Positions 31,417-42,152 are shown, counted from the stretch's first letter. The stretch: 64,000 bases of DNA from Acidobacteriota bacterium (GCA_035471785.1 DATIPQ010000060.1:1-64000); one strand, 5' to 3'. The notes: generated from the sequence alone by a model not told the origin. Numbers and translations: made by a program.

Positions 31417-31839
31417 ATGAGCAGTCGACGCAAGTCCAGGGAATGCGCTCTCCAGATGCTCTTTCAAGGCGAATTCAATCACTATTCTCCGAGCCGGATC
31501 TCGCGCACTTTCTGGTCGCTTTACCCAGCCGATCCCGAGACGCGCCGTTTCGCCCAGTTTCTCTTCAACGCGGTTCACGAGCATGGTGAGGAGATCGACC
31601 AGCGCATACGGCGTCACGCCCAGCATTGGCGCCTGGAGCGCATGGCGGGGGTGGACCGCAACGTGCTCCGCCTGGCCATAGCCGAGCTGCTTCATGCCGA
31701 CACGCCCGAAGCCGTAGTCATCGACGAGGCCGTCGAGATCGCCCGCCGCTTCAGCGCCCGCGAGTCTTCTGATTTCGTCAATGGAATCCTCGACTCGGTC
31801 ATGCGCGAGATCAAAGAGGAAAGCCAACCCGCAGGCTAG
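31417..31839 (+). CDS. nusB: Transcription antitermination factor NusB
   Basis: A 140-residue helical protein, starting SSRRKSRECALQMLFQGEFN, with the conserved LRLAIAELLHADTPEAVVIDEAVEIARRFS segment and FVNGILDSV near the C-terminus. NusB with NusE binds boxA RNA in ribosomal RNA transcripts. Coupled to ribH by a 2-bp gap. Confidence 0.94.
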   Translation: MSSRRKSRECALQMLFQGEFNHYSPSRISRTFWSLYPADPETRRFAQFLFNAVHEHGEEIDQRIRRHAQHWRLERMAGVDRNVLRLAIAELLHADTPEAVVIDEAVEIARRFSARESSDFVNGILDSVMREIKEESQPAG

Positions 31840-31840
31840 C

Positions 31841-31875
31841 CCAATTTCCAATTCCCAACGTCCAACTCCCAGACT
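31841..31875. repeat. Five imperfect tandem 7-bp repeats (CCAANNN)
   Basis: Directly after nusB: CCAATTT, CCAATTC, CCAACGT, CCAACTC, CCAGACT in exact 7-bp register. It resembles the short tandem heptanucleotide repeats known from some other phyla, and is the only such array I saw here. Confidence 0.75.
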
Positions 31876-31982
31876 TCACAGTCGCCTGCTGGCCGTCAGT
31901 TGCAGGTTGGTTCCCGGTTATTGGGAGTCGCGGAGCCGTAGCGCAGCCTCGCGCCGCCGCCCTCACCTCGTTCATCCGCTTT

Positions 31983-31991
31983 TGCTAGGCT
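31983..31991 (+). promoter_or_regulatory. Extended -10 promoter, TGcTAGGCT, before lolC/E
   Basis: TG at 31983-31984, TAGGCT at 31986-31991, ending 7 nt before GTG 31999. An AGGGGG lies inside the gap, so it may serve both as start region and Shine-Dalgarno if transcription starts earlier. Confidence 0.45.
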
Positions 31992-31998
31992 AGGGGGC

Positions 31999-33217
31999 GT
32001 GAAGTTTCAGCTCTTCGTGGCGGGACGATACTTGCGGGCCCGCAGCCGTCAGGCGGTGATTTCAGTCGTCACTTTGGTTTCGGTGGCGGGAGTGGCCGCC
32101 GGAGTGATGGCCCTGCACATCGCCCTGGCCCTCAACGAAGGCATTCAGCAGGAGTTTCTGACCCGCATCCTGGGAGCCACCTCCCATCTCAACGTGCGCA
32201 GCCTCACAAGCAGCGTCATCAAGGACTACCCGGCCTGGCTGCGCCAGCTTGAGCAGTTGCAGGAAGTGGAATCAGCCACCCCCACGCTTTCCGGCTACGC
32301 CTTGCTGGAAAGCTCTTTCCGCGAACAGCCCGCCATAATCCGGGGAGTCGATCTCGAGGATCGCCGCGAGTACCGCCAGGTCATCGAGAACATCAGGGCG
32401 GGGACGTTGGAGGGATTCGATTCGGGGTCCCGCCCCTCCATCATCCTGGGCACCGGACTGGCCGATATTTTGAGCGTCAAGGTGGGCGACAGGTTAGTGG
32501 CCATCGGCACTCGGGGAGGTGTTTCCCCAATGGGACGCATGCCCCGCTACAGGCATTTCGAAATCATCGCCATCTACGAGACGGGGCTGTGGGACTACGA
32601 TACCAATCTGGCCCTGATCTCCATCCCGGCGGCCCAGCGTTTTTACGACTATGGTCCCGACCAGGCCAATCTCATCGAGCTGCGAATCGAGGACCTCCAC
32701 CAGGCCGAACAGGTGGCCGAGCGTTTGCGCAACCTGCTGGGAGAGGGCTTTCAGGTGCAGACCTGGATGCAACTCAATCAGCCCTTGTTCGCCGCCCTGC
32801 GGCTGGAGAAACTGGGACTGATGATCGCCATCGGACTGATCGTTCTGGTGGCGGCCCTCAACATCGTCAGCACCCTGACACTGATGGTCACGGAGAAGGG
32901 CCGCGACATCGCCATCATTACCGCCATGGGAGGCAGCGCCCGCACCATCAACGGCATCTTCATGCTGCAAGGCGTCATCATCGGCGTGGTGGGCGCCCTG
33001 CTGGGCAGCATCCTGGGGATCGCCATCAGCTTGTACCTGGACGCCTCCCGCTTCATCCCCCTGGACCCCCAGGTCTATCAGATCTCCTACGTGCCCTTTA
33101 AAGTGCAGGTCTTCGACGGCATCTTCATCGCCCTCTTTTCAGTGCTGATCAGCTTTCTGGCAACTCTCTACCCGGCCCGTGCGGCGGCCCGGCTCGACCC
33201 GGTGGTGGCACTTCGCA

Positions 33218-33225
<8 letters not shown>
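31999..33225 (+). CDS. Lipoprotein-releasing ABC transporter permease LolC/LolE family
   Basis: A 408-residue permease with the MacB/LolC layout: helix 1 at about 22-45, a large periplasmic domain (about 46-265), then three helices (about 270-400). Helix 1 is preceded by FVAGRYLRARSRQAVISVVTLVSVAGVAAGVMAL, typical of LolC/E, and it ends YPARAAARLDPVVALR. With LolD (next gene) it frees mature lipoproteins from the inner membrane for LolA. Only one permease gene is present, so it may form a homodimer (LolF type). Starts at GTG 31999. Confidence 0.92.
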
Positions 33226-33904
<679 letters not shown>

Positions 33905-33998
33905 GGTTGAGCGGAGGAGTTGAAACGATCCGACCGGGGCTTCATCTGAATCATTTGACAGCCGGTCCAGGAAAAGACAAAGGATACAGGGCCTGCAT

Positions 33999-34004
33999 TA
34001 TAAT
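33999..34004 (+). promoter_or_regulatory. Consensus -10 TATAAT, probable clpC promoter
   Basis: A perfect TATAAT, 113 nt before the clpC ATG. An AAGACA at 33974-33979 lies 19 bp upstream as a possible -35; TTGACA at 33955 is too far. The gap to clpC contains no CIRCE or CtsR-type repeat that I could see. Confidence 0.45.
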
Positions 34005-34117
34005 GGCGGGCCATGGCGCCGCATCCGTTACAATGGGGAAAAGAAGTGGAAGGCAGCCGATGAAGAGCCTTTTCCACGGGCTAGAGGCGTCTTGAAACGC
34101 AGCAGGTGAGAGCCGAT

Positions 34118-36559
34118 ATGTTCGAAAAGTACACCGAGAAAGCCAGACGGGTTATCTTCTTCGCGCGCTACGAAGCCAGCCAGTTAGGATCGCGTTATAT
34201 CGAAACCGAGCATCTCCTGCTGGGCCTGCTGCGCGAAGACAAGCATCTAACGGGACGCTTCTTCCAGCGCTCGGAGTCGGCGGTCGAGAACATCCGCAAG
34301 CAGATCGAGGGTCAGGCCTTGGGTCGCGACAAGGTCTCCACTTCGGTGGAGCTGCCGCTCAGCGACGAGTCCAAGCGCGTGCTGACCTTCGCCGCCGAAG
34401 AAGCCGACAGGCTGCTTTGCAACTACATCGGCACCGAACACATCCTGCTGGGCCTGATGCGTCAGGACACCTCGACGGCGGCTTCGCTGCTGCAGGAAAA
34501 CGGCTTGCGCCTGTCCACCGTGCGCGAGGCCATCGCCGGACCCGGCAACGAGAAGCCGACCCCTGCCAAGTCCAAGGACAATCTGACGCTGACCGAATTC
34601 AGCCGAGACCTCTCGGAGGCGGCTCTGGCCGGCAAGCTCGATCCCCTCATCGGACGCGAGGGCGAAATCGAGCGGGTGGTGCAGATCCTCTGCCGGCGCA
34701 CCAAGAATAATCCCGTGCTCATCGGCGAGCCGGGAGTGGGGAAGACCGCCATCGTGGAAGGTCTGGCTCAAAAGATCGTCAACGGGGAAGTGCCTTCCAT
34801 GCTGGGCGACAAGCGCCTGCTGGCTCTGGACATATCGCTGGTGGTGGCCGGCACCAAGTACCGCGGGCAGTTCGAGGAGCGGCTGAAGGCCATCATGAAG
34901 GAGCTGGCCGAGAATCCGCAGTTCGTGATCTTCATCGACGAGCTGCACACGCTGGTCGGGGCCGGCTCGGCCGAGGGCTCGCTGGACGCCGCCAACATTC
35001 TCAAGCCCGCCCTCTCCCGCGGCGAGATCCAATGCATCGGCGCCACCACGCCCTACGAGTACCGCCGCTCCATCGAGAAGGACCGCGCGCTGGAACGCCG
35101 CTTCCAGAGCATCAAGGTGGCCCCTCCCTCGGAGGAGGAGGCCATCGAGATCATCTACGGCATCAAGGACCGCTACGAGGCCTTCCACGGCATCGAGTAC
35201 ACCGATGACGCGGTGCTGGCTTCGGTGCGCCAGTCCAACCGCTACATTCCCGACCGTTTTCTGCCCGACAAGGCCATCGACGTGCTGGACGAGGCGGGAG
35301 CCCGGGTCAAGCTCAAACATACGGTGCAGCCCGAGGAGGTCAACCGCCTGCAGAAGCAGATCAAGGTTATCGTCCGCGAGCTGGATCAGGCCGTCTCCAG
35401 CAAGAACTTCGATGAAGCCGTGCGCCTCAAGAACCGCGAGCAGAAGGAGCGCGAGAATCTGGCGGTGATGCGCGAGCGCTGGAAACTCAAGTCGCGCAAG
35501 CCGCTCAAGGTCGACGCCGACGACATCGAAGAAGTCATCTCGCGCTGGACGGGCATCCCAGTCAGTTCTCTGCGTCAGGAAGAGACGGAAAAACTGATGC
35601 AGATGGAAGACGCACTGCATCAGCGGGTCATCAGCCAGGACGCCGCCATATCGGCCCTCTCGCGGGCCATCCGCCGCTCGCGCGCCGGTATCCGCAACCC
35701 CAACCGCCCGGTGGGATCTTTTCTCTTCCTGGGACCCACGGGAGTGGGCAAGACGGAACTGGCCAAGTCGCTCTCGGAGTTCCTTTTCGGCAGCGAGAAG
35801 GCGCTCATGCGCTTCGACATGTCGGAGTACATGGAAAAGCACTCGGTTTCAAAGCTGATCGGATCGCCTCCCGGATACGTGGGGCACGAAGAAGGCGGTC
35901 AACTGACCGAGAAGATCAAACGAAACCCCTATTCGGTGGTGCTGCTGGACGAGATCGAAAAAGCCCATTTCGACGTTTACAACCTGCTTCTGCAGGTCTT
36001 CGAGGACGGGCAGTTGACCGACTCGCACGGCAATACCGTCGACTTCAAAAACGCCATATTGATCATGACCTCCAACCTGGGGGCCCGTCATCTCAACAAC
36101 CCTTCCCCGCTCGGCTTCGGAACCGGAGAGGGCCACAACCGCGAGGTGGAAGACATGATCATGACCGAAGTCAAGAGGGCCTTCAATCCGGAGTTTCTCA
36201 ACCGGCTCGACGAGATTATTCTCTTCGAGTCCCTGACCGAAGACGACTTGCGCCAGATCATCGAATTGCTGATGGGCCAGGTCAACGACAATCTCAATGC
36301 CAAGCAGATCACCATCCAGCTCGACCCCGAGGTCAAGCAGTGGATCATCGCCAAAACCTGCCAGGATCGCTCCTACGGGGCGCGTCCGTTGCGCAGGGCG
36401 GTGCAGAAGTACATCGAGGATCCCATATCCGAGTTGATTATCCAGGGCGAACTGAAAGAAAAGCAGGATCTGGCCATCTATCTCAAGCAGGATGAGCTGT
36501 ACCACCGCAGCAAGGACTCCGAGAGCGAAGGGGCGCCGTTGTTTTCCCCGGTTCAGTAG
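34118..36559 (+). CDS. clpC: ATP-dependent Clp protease ATPase subunit ClpC
   Basis: An 813-residue AAA+ unfoldase with two ATPase domains. Two N-terminal Clp_N repeats (about 1-145) lead to AAA-1 (Walker [10 protein letters not shown], Walker [11 protein letters not shown]), a short UVR-containing middle domain ([19 protein letters not shown], about 425-445) that marks ClpC rather than ClpB, AAA-2 ([21 protein letters not shown]) and a ClpB D2-small domain. It unfolds proteins for ClpP. AGGTGAG at 34102-34108 sets the ATG at 34118; an upstream GTG would add four residues. No mcsA, mcsB or ctsR is adjacent. Confidence 0.95.
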   Translation: MFEKYTEKARRVIFFARYEASQLGSRYIETEHLLLGLLREDKHLTGRFFQRSESAVENIRKQIEGQALGRDKVSTSVELPLSDESKRVLTFAAEEADRLLCNYIGTEHILLGLMRQDTSTAASLLQENGLRLSTVREAIAGPGNEKPTPAKSKDNLTLTEFSRDLSEAALAGKLDPLIGREGEIERVVQILCRRTKNNPVLIGEPGVGKTAIVEGLAQKIVNGEVPSMLGDKRLLALDISLVVAGTKYRGQFEERLKAIMKELAENPQFVIFIDELHTLVGAGSAEGSLDAANILKPALSRGEIQCIGATTPYEYRRSIEKDRALERRFQSIKVAPPSEEEAIEIIYGIKDRYEAFHGIEYTDDAVLASVRQSNRYIPDRFLPDKAIDVLDEAGARVKLKHTVQPEEVNRLQKQIKVIVRELDQAVSSKNFDEAVRLKNREQKERENLAVMRERWKLKSRKPLKVDADDIEEVISRWTGIPVSSLRQEETEKLMQMEDALHQRVISQDAAISALSRAIRRSRAGIRNPNRPVGSFLFLGPTGVGKTELAKSLSEFLFGSEKALMRFDMSEYMEKHSVSKLIGSPPGYVGHEEGGQLTEKIKRNPYSVVLLDEIEKAHFDVYNLLLQVFEDGQLTDSHGNTVDFKNAILIMTSNLGARHLNNPSPLGFGTGEGHNREVEDMIMTEVKRAFNPEFLNRLDEIILFESLTEDDLRQIIELLMGQVNDNLNAKQITIQLDPEVKQWIIAKTCQDRSYGARPLRRAVQKYIEDPISELIIQGELKEKQDLAIYLKQDELYHRSKDSESEGAPLFSPVQ

Positions 36560-36730
36560 CTCGCTTCGCTGCCCGGGTCGTGGGCCGTTGCAGGCCCCGC
36601 GCCTCACCCCGGCCGCCGCCCAGCCCGGCCCAGCCCCGGGGGCGGCTTTCCCAGCTTTCCGCCTGCTGCTGTGGAGCCTCCATAGGCAGTTTCTCTCCCC
36701 AAACGGTTGCTCCAACCCCGAACCACCCGC

Positions 36731-36736
36731 TAGAAT
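36731..36736 (+). promoter_or_regulatory. -10 element TAGAAT before bamA
   Basis: TAGAAT 27 nt before GTG 36764, with a strong Shine-Dalgarno GAAGGGAG (36749-36756) in between. Unlike many other operon heads here, this transcript would have a normal leader. Confidence 0.4.
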
Positions 36737-36763
36737 GTAGCGTTTCACGAAGGGAGTATCGCA

Positions 36764-39394
36764 GTGACGCAGAAGCGAACCCGAATCGGCATGCTGTCTC
36801 AATTCTTGCTGGCGGCCCTGATGCTTTGCCAGCCTGTCCTGACCGCTCCCAGTTTGCCTCAGGACTCGTCGCAAAGAATCGAGGAAGTGCTGGTGGTGGG
36901 CAACCGGCGCATTCCCGAAAGCACGGTGCGTTTTTACATTCAGACCAAAGAAAACGACCCCTACAACGAAGACCAGATCCTGCGCGACTATCGCAGTCTT
37001 CTGCGCACCAGTTTCTTCGAGGACGCTTCGGTCAAGCGCCGCGACGGAGAGACGGGCCTGATCATCATCTTCGAAGTCAGCGAACGCCCTCTCATCCGCG
37101 AGATCGAGTACGTGGGGCTGTCCTCCTTCAAGGAGTCGGACATCCTCGAGCGCTTCCGCGACATGCGGGTGGGAATGACGGTCGACACGCCCTTCGATGA
37201 ATCCAAAATCCCCTTGGCGCGGCGGGCCCTCAAGCAGTTGCTGGATACCAACGGACGGCCCTTGGGCCGGGTGGAAGTCGATTCCGAGCGCATCACTTCG
37301 TCCACCGTCAAGCTCACCTTCACCATCGACGAGGGACCCAAGGTGCGCATCGGCAAGATCGACTTCCGGGGCAACGAGGTGGTGCCCGATGAAGACCTGC
37401 GCCAAGCCTTGGAGCTGAACCGGGAGAAGGGCATCCGCACCGCCTTCAAGAGCACCGACCACTACATCGAGGACAAGCTGGAGTTCGACATCCAGACCAA
37501 TATGCTGGAAGAGTACCGCTCCCGCGGCTATATCTTCGCCAAGGCGGGCGAACCGGACGTCGAGATCGTGGAGGGTCCGCGGGGCTTTCTGTGGGGCTTC
37601 CGCAAGACCAAGCAGCAGTACTATATCGAGATTCCCATCGAGGAAGGCGAGCAGTATCACGTAGCCAGCTTCAACATCGAGGGGGCCGACGCCCTGCCGC
37701 CCCAGTTCGTGCGCGCCGTCTATCCTCTCTCCGAGGGTTCGGTGCTCAATATGACGGCGCTGCGCAAGGCCAACGAAGACCTGGAGAAGTTCTACTCCGA
37801 GCGGGGTTATCTTGACATGGCGGCCATCCCCGACATCGACCCCGACCCGGCCACCAAGACGGCCACCGTCAACATCACCATCACCGAGGGCAGTCAGTAC
37901 ATCGTCGACCGCATCGAGTTCGCCGGAAACACCCGCACCCGCGACAAGGTGTTGCGGCGCGAGTTCGTGCTTGAGGAGCAGCAGCAGTTCAACGGCCGGC
38001 TGCTCGACTTCTCCATCACCCGCCTCAACCAACTGGGCTTTTTCGAGCCCATCGAGGAAGAAGACTACGAGGTGGTGAAGAAGCCTCAGGAAGGCGAAGT
38101 CGACGTCGTGGTCAACGTCAAGGAGCGCAGTTCTCAGTCGATCGGGTTGACGGGGGGCGTGAGCGGCATCAGCGGAAGTTTCTTCGGCATCAACTACTCC
38201 ACCAACAACTTCCGCGGCAAGGGGCAGCGCATCGAGGTCTCCATCCTCACCGGAACCCGCTCTGCGCTCTTCAACTTCTCCATGACCGACCCCTATTTCC
38301 TGGATACCCGGACCTCGGTGGGGTGGAGCGTATTCCGCCAGCGTTCGCGCTTCGATACCTTCGCCGCCTCGGGCTTCCTGCTGGGTTCGCCTAGTGACGC
38401 CATCACGCTGTTTACCCGCATCAACACCGGATTCAGCGTTTCCGCCAGCCGTCCTTTCTGGCGCTGGTCGCGCGTCGGATTGAGCTACTCGCTGACCAGC
38501 ATCGACATCGAAGACATCGATGCCTCCATCGAGGCCTTTGCCCGGGGTCAGTTGGTGGGCTTCACTCCCGGCGGGGATCCCGATGCCTTGAACGGAGAGG
38601 GGCTGATCCGCAGCGAAATCACCCCCAGCTTCACCTTCAACAGCAAGAACGGCTATTACGAGGCCACTCGGGGGCGCAGCCTTTCGGTGCAAGTGCCCTT
38701 CGCCGGCGGCCCGCTGGGCGGCACCTACAACATCATCCGTCCGGTGGTCGAGTTCCAGCAGTTTCTGCCCGACCGCTGGCTGAGCGGCGGACGCAACACC
38801 TTCGCCTTCAGGGTCCAGGGACAGCACGTGCTGCCCTACGGCAATCTGGAGGGCGGCCTGGATTCCACCATTCCCTTCTTCGAGCGCATTTTCATCGGAG
38901 GCGAATTCAATCTGCGCGGGTTCGACATCCGCTCGGTCAGCCCCATCGCCATCTCGCGCACGCCCCGCTTGGATCCCGCCGGAAACCCGGTCCTCGACTC
39001 CAACACCGGGTTGCCCCTGGTGACGGAAAGCCTGGTGGCCATCGGAGGCGACACTTCCATCGTGGTGACCGGCGAATACCGCGTGCCCATTGCGGGGCCG
39101 CTTTCGGTGGCGGGCTTCGTGGACGTGGGAACCTCGACGATTCTGGACGAAGAGGGCCTGCAGGTGTTCGGACCGGACACTTTCATCGATCTGGTAGACG
39201 GGACCAACGGCATCTGGCGCATGTCGACCGGAGCCGAGATTCAGTTCCTGATGCCGGTCGTCAATCAGCCCTTCCGGCTCATTCTGGCGTACAATCCTTT
39301 CCGCCTGGAGGATGAATTGAGGCTGGCAGGACGAGCCATCCCGGTGCGCGAACCTTCCAGCAACGTGAAATTCACCGTGGGGTGGAACTTTTAG
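36764..39394 (+). CDS. bamA: Outer membrane protein assembly factor BamA
   Basis: An 876-residue Omp85 protein: signal peptide (about 1-28), POTRA repeats (about 38-435, recognisable by G-N-x-x-I/V..D-x-x-L/V-R patterns such as VVGNRRIPESTV, FRGNEVVPDEDL, FAGNTRTRDKVL), and a 16-strand beta-barrel with the conserved loop-6 motif in GEFNLRGFDIRS (VRGF-like) and a C-terminal phenylalanine (GWNF). It folds outer-membrane barrels. Start GTG 36764 with a good Shine-Dalgarno. Followed by two Skp-like genes, as in many Gram-negatives; the POTRA count (five by my reading) should be confirmed. Confidence 0.95.
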   Translation: MTQKRTRIGMLSQFLLAALMLCQPVLTAPSLPQDSSQRIEEVLVVGNRRIPESTVRFYIQTKENDPYNEDQILRDYRSLLRTSFFEDASVKRRDGETGLIIIFEVSERPLIREIEYVGLSSFKESDILERFRDMRVGMTVDTPFDESKIPLARRALKQLLDTNGRPLGRVEVDSERITSSTVKLTFTIDEGPKVRIGKIDFRGNEVVPDEDLRQALELNREKGIRTAFKSTDHYIEDKLEFDIQTNMLEEYRSRGYIFAKAGEPDVEIVEGPRGFLWGFRKTKQQYYIEIPIEEGEQYHVASFNIEGADALPPQFVRAVYPLSEGSVLNMTALRKANEDLEKFYSERGYLDMAAIPDIDPDPATKTATVNITITEGSQYIVDRIEFAGNTRTRDKVLRREFVLEEQQQFNGRLLDFSITRLNQLGFFEPIEEEDYEVVKKPQEGEVDVVVNVKERSSQSIGLTGGVSGISGSFFGINYSTNNFRGKGQRIEVSILTGTRSALFNFSMTDPYFLDTRTSVGWSVFRQRSRFDTFAASGFLLGSPSDAITLFTRINTGFSVSASRPFWRWSRVGLSYSLTSIDIEDIDASIEAFARGQLVGFTPGGDPDALNGEGLIRSEITPSFTFNSKNGYYEATRGRSLSVQVPFAGGPLGGTYNIIRPVVEFQQFLPDRWLSGGRNTFAFRVQGQHVLPYGNLEGGLDSTIPFFERIFIGGEFNLRGFDIRSVSPIAISRTPRLDPAGNPVLDSNTGLPLVTESLVAIGGDTSIVVTGEYRVPIAGPLSVAGFVDVGTSTILDEEGLQVFGPDTFIDLVDGTNGIWRMSTGAEIQFLMPVVNQPFRLILAYNPFRLEDELRLAGRAIPVREPSSNVKFTVGWNF

Positions 39395-39467
39395 ACCCAG
39401 GTATCGTCGGGAAGAGACAAGGGGCTGGACTTTTTTTAAAGAGCAACCTATAGAGGAGCATTCGACA

Positions 39468-40031
39468 ATGAATCCCAAAACCATACTTCGCGGGCTGGTC
39501 CTGACGGCGTTCCTGGCCGCTCTGGTCACGCCGCTTTGGGCACAGCAGAAAATCGCCTTCGTCAATACGCTTCGCGTCATCGGCGAGTCGGCCGAAGGCG
39601 GCCAGAAAATCGACGCCTGGGAGGCCTTCTATGAAGGCAAGCGTCAAGAACTGGACGCCGAGGCTCAAGAACTGCAACAACTGCAGCAGCAATACCAGCA
39701 ACAGCAGTTGAGCCTCAATGCCGAGACCCAGGCCGAAATGCAGCGGACGATCGAAGAGAAAAGCACGGCCCTGAAACGGGCCCAGGAGGACGCTCAAAGA
39801 GAAGCCGAGCAGCGCCGCAACAGAATCATCCAGGAGGTGGGCAGCAAGCTTCAGGCGCTGTTGCAGGAGTACGGCCAGTCCAATAACTACGCCGCCATCT
39901 TCCTTCTTAATCCCGAATCTCAGGTCTTCGTGGCCCAGGGCGTGGACATCACCGACCAGATCATCGCGCTGTACAACGAGAAGCACCCGGTCGCCGCCCA
40001 GGGAAGCCCTGCAGGCGGCAGCAGCCGCTAG
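39468..40031 (+). CDS. OmpH/Skp-family periplasmic chaperone (copy 1)
   Basis: A 187-residue exported protein. Signal peptide (about 1-25, ending LWAQ), then KIAFVNTLRVIGES, a long Gln/Glu-rich coiled coil (about 45-125) and a folded C-terminal strand region. Skp trimers hold unfolded outer-membrane proteins on the way to BamA. A GAGGAG Shine-Dalgarno (39452-39457) precedes the ATG. It lies directly after bamA and before a second homologue. Confidence 0.9.
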   Translation: MNPKTILRGLVLTAFLAALVTPLWAQQKIAFVNTLRVIGESAEGGQKIDAWEAFYEGKRQELDAEAQELQQLQQQYQQQQLSLNAETQAEMQRTIEEKSTALKRAQEDAQREAEQRRNRIIQEVGSKLQALLQEYGQSNNYAAIFLLNPESQVFVAQGVDITDQIIALYNEKHPVAAQGSPAGGSSR

Positions 40032-40058
40032 CAGGTGCGGGGAGAGAGGAGTAGAACG

Positions 40059-40706
40059 ATGAATCGCATATCAGGAACAATCTGTTGGTCGGCCGCCACC
40101 CTGGCATTGACTATCCTGCTGACGGCGCCGCTGGTGGCTCAGCAGGAAGCGGCCCCGGCGGGAGAGCAGATGGGGCAGGGCGTCATGGTGGCCGAGAAAA
40201 TGGGCTTCTTGAGCTTCCGAGGCGCCTTGCAGGCTACCAACGAAGTCAAGGCACAAATCGCCGACATCCAAAAATTCGTGGACGAGAAGAACACCGAGTC
40301 GACCCAGAAGATCGACGCCATCAACTCCCTTCAGGAGGAGATCAACGCCAAAGCGCGTTCTCTCAACAGCGAGACGCTGGAAGAGATGAGGACCCGCCTG
40401 GAGCGCCTGCGTACCGACCTCAAGCGCTTTCAGGAAGACACGCAGCGCGAGATCAACCGGCGCCGCGACCGGCTCTTTCAAACCTATGGGCCCAAGTTGC
40501 AGGCCGTCATTAATGAATATGCCCAGGCCAATTCCTATTCGGTGATTTTCCTCACCGACGAGCAGAGCTTCGGCTACATCGATCCCCAGTGGGAACTGAC
40601 CGAGGAGGTGGCGGCCGCCTACAACGAAAAGCATCCGGCTCAAGCGCCCGATGCGTCCCCGTCCGCCTCCGAGAGCGCGCCGCCTCCCAGCAAGGGCCCG
40701 CGATAG
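40059..40706 (+). CDS. OmpH/Skp-family periplasmic chaperone (copy 2)
   Basis: A 215-residue paralogue of the preceding protein with the same plan: signal peptide (about 1-30), an extra Ala/Gln-rich segment, the MGFLSFRGALQATNEVKAQIAD start of the Skp domain, a charged coiled coil (about 70-135) and a C-terminal EYAQANSYSVIFLTDE block mirrored in copy 1 (EYGQSNNYAAIFLLNP). ATG 40059 follows GAGAGAGGAG at 8 nt. Two copies could form hetero-oligomers or handle different clients. It is followed by a strong terminator. Confidence 0.9.
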   Translation: MNRISGTICWSAATLALTILLTAPLVAQQEAAPAGEQMGQGVMVAEKMGFLSFRGALQATNEVKAQIADIQKFVDEKNTESTQKIDAINSLQEEINAKARSLNSETLEEMRTRLERLRTDLKRFQEDTQREINRRRDRLFQTYGPKLQAVINEYAQANSYSVIFLTDEQSFGYIDPQWELTEEVAAAYNEKHPAQAPDASPSASESAPPPSKGPR

Positions 40707-40765
40707 GCTCTGCGCCGCCTCCCCGCGGAGAGTTGGCCCTTGGTTGCCGAGCCATAAAAAGTCAG

Positions 40766-40829
40766 GGCCTCCGCCGCCAAGACTGTGGAGGCCAATTGGA
40801 AAGGGGCCGACGATTTTTCGGCCCCTTTT
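40766..40829 (+). terminator. Terminator region with two hairpins after the skp pair
   Basis: First a 7-bp hairpin (GGCCTCC/GGAGGCC, 40766-40793), then a 10-bp stem AAGGGGCCG/CGGCCCCTT (40800-40828) with a 9-nt loop followed by TTTTG. The second is a good intrinsic terminator and separates bamA-skp-skp from fabZ. Confidence 0.8.
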
Positions 40830-40838
40830 GAATTGGGG

Positions 40839-40844
40839 TAGAAT
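40839..40844 (+). promoter_or_regulatory. -10 element TAGAAT before fabZ
   Basis: TAGAAT ends 8 nt before the ATG at 40853 and directly follows the terminator at 40800-40829. The fabZ-lpxA-lpxI transcription unit would start here, leaderless or almost so. Confidence 0.55.
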
Positions 40845-40852
40845 CGGCGGCG

Positions 40853-41332
40853 ATGAGCGAGCAACACGCAGCCACCACTTTTGAGATACGGGAGATTCTC
40901 GATTTCCTCCCCCACCGCTATCCCTTCCTGCTGGTCGACCGCATCGTGGACCATGAGCCCGGGAAGCGCATCGTGGGGATCAAGAACGTCTCCATCAACG
41001 AACCCTACTTTCAGGGGCATTTCCCCGGCGTCCCCATCATGCCGGGCGTGCTGATCCTGGAATCGATGGCCCAGGTGGGCGGCATCCTCGTCTTCTTCAC
41101 GCTCCCCGACCGCAAGGAAAAGCTGGTGTTCCTGGCCGGACTTGAAAAAGCGCGTTTCCGCAAACCCGTGGTTCCGGGAGATCAGATCAGGGTTGAATTG
41201 ACGGTGCTGCGAGTCAAGAGCCGGGTGGGACGTCTGCAGGGTGTGGCCACCGTAAACGGCCAAAAGGCGGCCGAAGCTGAAATCTTGTTCTCCTTGGTCG
41301 ACCGCCCCAAGGACCCCGCGGAGGCGCTATGA
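40853..41332 (+). CDS. fabZ: 3-hydroxyacyl-[acyl-carrier-protein] dehydratase FabZ
   Basis: A 159-residue hot-dog-fold enzyme of fatty-acid elongation. The catalytic histidine is in YFQGHFPGVPIMPGVLILE, and the glutamate in VLILESMAQVG. N-terminus EIREILDFLPHRYPFLLVDRI is characteristic. It also tunes the supply of hydroxyacyl chains for lipid A. The ATG of lpxA overlaps its stop by 4 bp. Confidence 0.97.
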   Translation: MSEQHAATTFEIREILDFLPHRYPFLLVDRIVDHEPGKRIVGIKNVSINEPYFQGHFPGVPIMPGVLILESMAQVGGILVFFTLPDRKEKLVFLAGLEKARFRKPVVPGDQIRVELTVLRVKSRVGRLQGVATVNGQKAAEAEILFSLVDRPKDPAEAL

Positions 41333-42117
41333 GCATGAAGACCCAGGTTCACTCCACCGCGCAGGTCTCTTCCCGGGCCAAGTTGGCTGAGGACGTCGAA
41401 ATCGGCCCTTTCTCCCTGATCGGTCCCGAGGTCGAGATCGGGCCGGGCACCCGGATCGGTCCCCATTCGGTCATCCAAGGCCCCACCACGCTGGGAGCCC
41501 GCAATCACATCTACGGCCAGTCCTCGATCGGCACCGACCCTCAGGACCTCAAATACCGCGGCGAAGCCAGCATCTTGCGCATCGGGGACGACAACCGCAT
41601 CCGCGAGTTCGTGACCATCCACCGGGGCACCGAAGTGGCCGGCAATGAAACCGTGGTGGGCAGCGGAAACCTCATAATGACCGGCGTTCACATCGCCCAC
41701 GATTGCCGGGTGGGCGACGACAACATCTTGGCCAATTCAGCCACCTTGGCGGGTCATGTAGAGGTCTCTGACGGAGCTACGGTTGGAGCCTTCAGCGGGG
41801 TGCACCAGTTTTGCCGCGTGGGTTACAGGGCCTTTATCGGAGGCTACTCGGTCATCACCCGCGATGCTTTGCCCTTCATCAAGACCGTAGGGGAGCGCGG
41901 CGAGGCCAAGACCTTCGGAATCAACACCATAGGACTGGAGCGCAGCGATTATTCCTCCCAGCAGATCGGAGCCCTCAAAGAGGCCTATCGCCTGCTCTTC
42001 AGGAAAGGCCTTCGCCTGTCCGAGGCTCTACAACAGCTTCGCGCTTCCTCTTTGACCGATGAAGTGGAAGTGCTGCTCGATTTCATCGAGTCTTCGCAAC
42101 GGGGATTCGTGCACTAG
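41329..42117 (+). CDS. lpxA: Acyl-ACP-UDP-N-acetylglucosamine O-acyltransferase
   Basis: A 262-residue left-handed beta-helix enzyme, the first step of lipid A synthesis. Hexapeptide repeats ([LIV]GxxxxI..) run through most of it. The catalytic base is in HIAHDCRVGDDNIL. GVHQFCRVGYRAFIGGYSVITRDALPF and the C-terminal helices are typical. No lpxD or lpxB is adjacent, so the pathway is split in this genome. Confidence 0.96.
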   Translation: MSMKTQVHSTAQVSSRAKLAEDVEIGPFSLIGPEVEIGPGTRIGPHSVIQGPTTLGARNHIYGQSSIGTDPQDLKYRGEASILRIGDDNRIREFVTIHRGTEVAGNETVVGSGNLIMTGVHIAHDCRVGDDNILANSATLAGHVEVSDGATVGAFSGVHQFCRVGYRAFIGGYSVITRDALPFIKTVGERGEAKTFGINTIGLERSDYSSQQIGALKEAYRLLFRKGLRLSEALQQLRASSLTDEVEVLLDFIESSQRGFVH

Positions 42118-42152
42118 ACACGGCCCCGGACCATCGCCCGCGGAGCGAGCTT

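Noticed and set aside
33905-34117. CIRCE or CtsR-type heat-shock operator before clpC
   Set aside because: No TTAGCACTC inverted repeat and no CtsR heptad repeat found.
35849-39580. A 1243-codon open frame on the minus strand over clpC and bamA
   Set aside because: It mirrors the third-base GC bias of the real plus-strand genes, has low-complexity sequence and matches no family.
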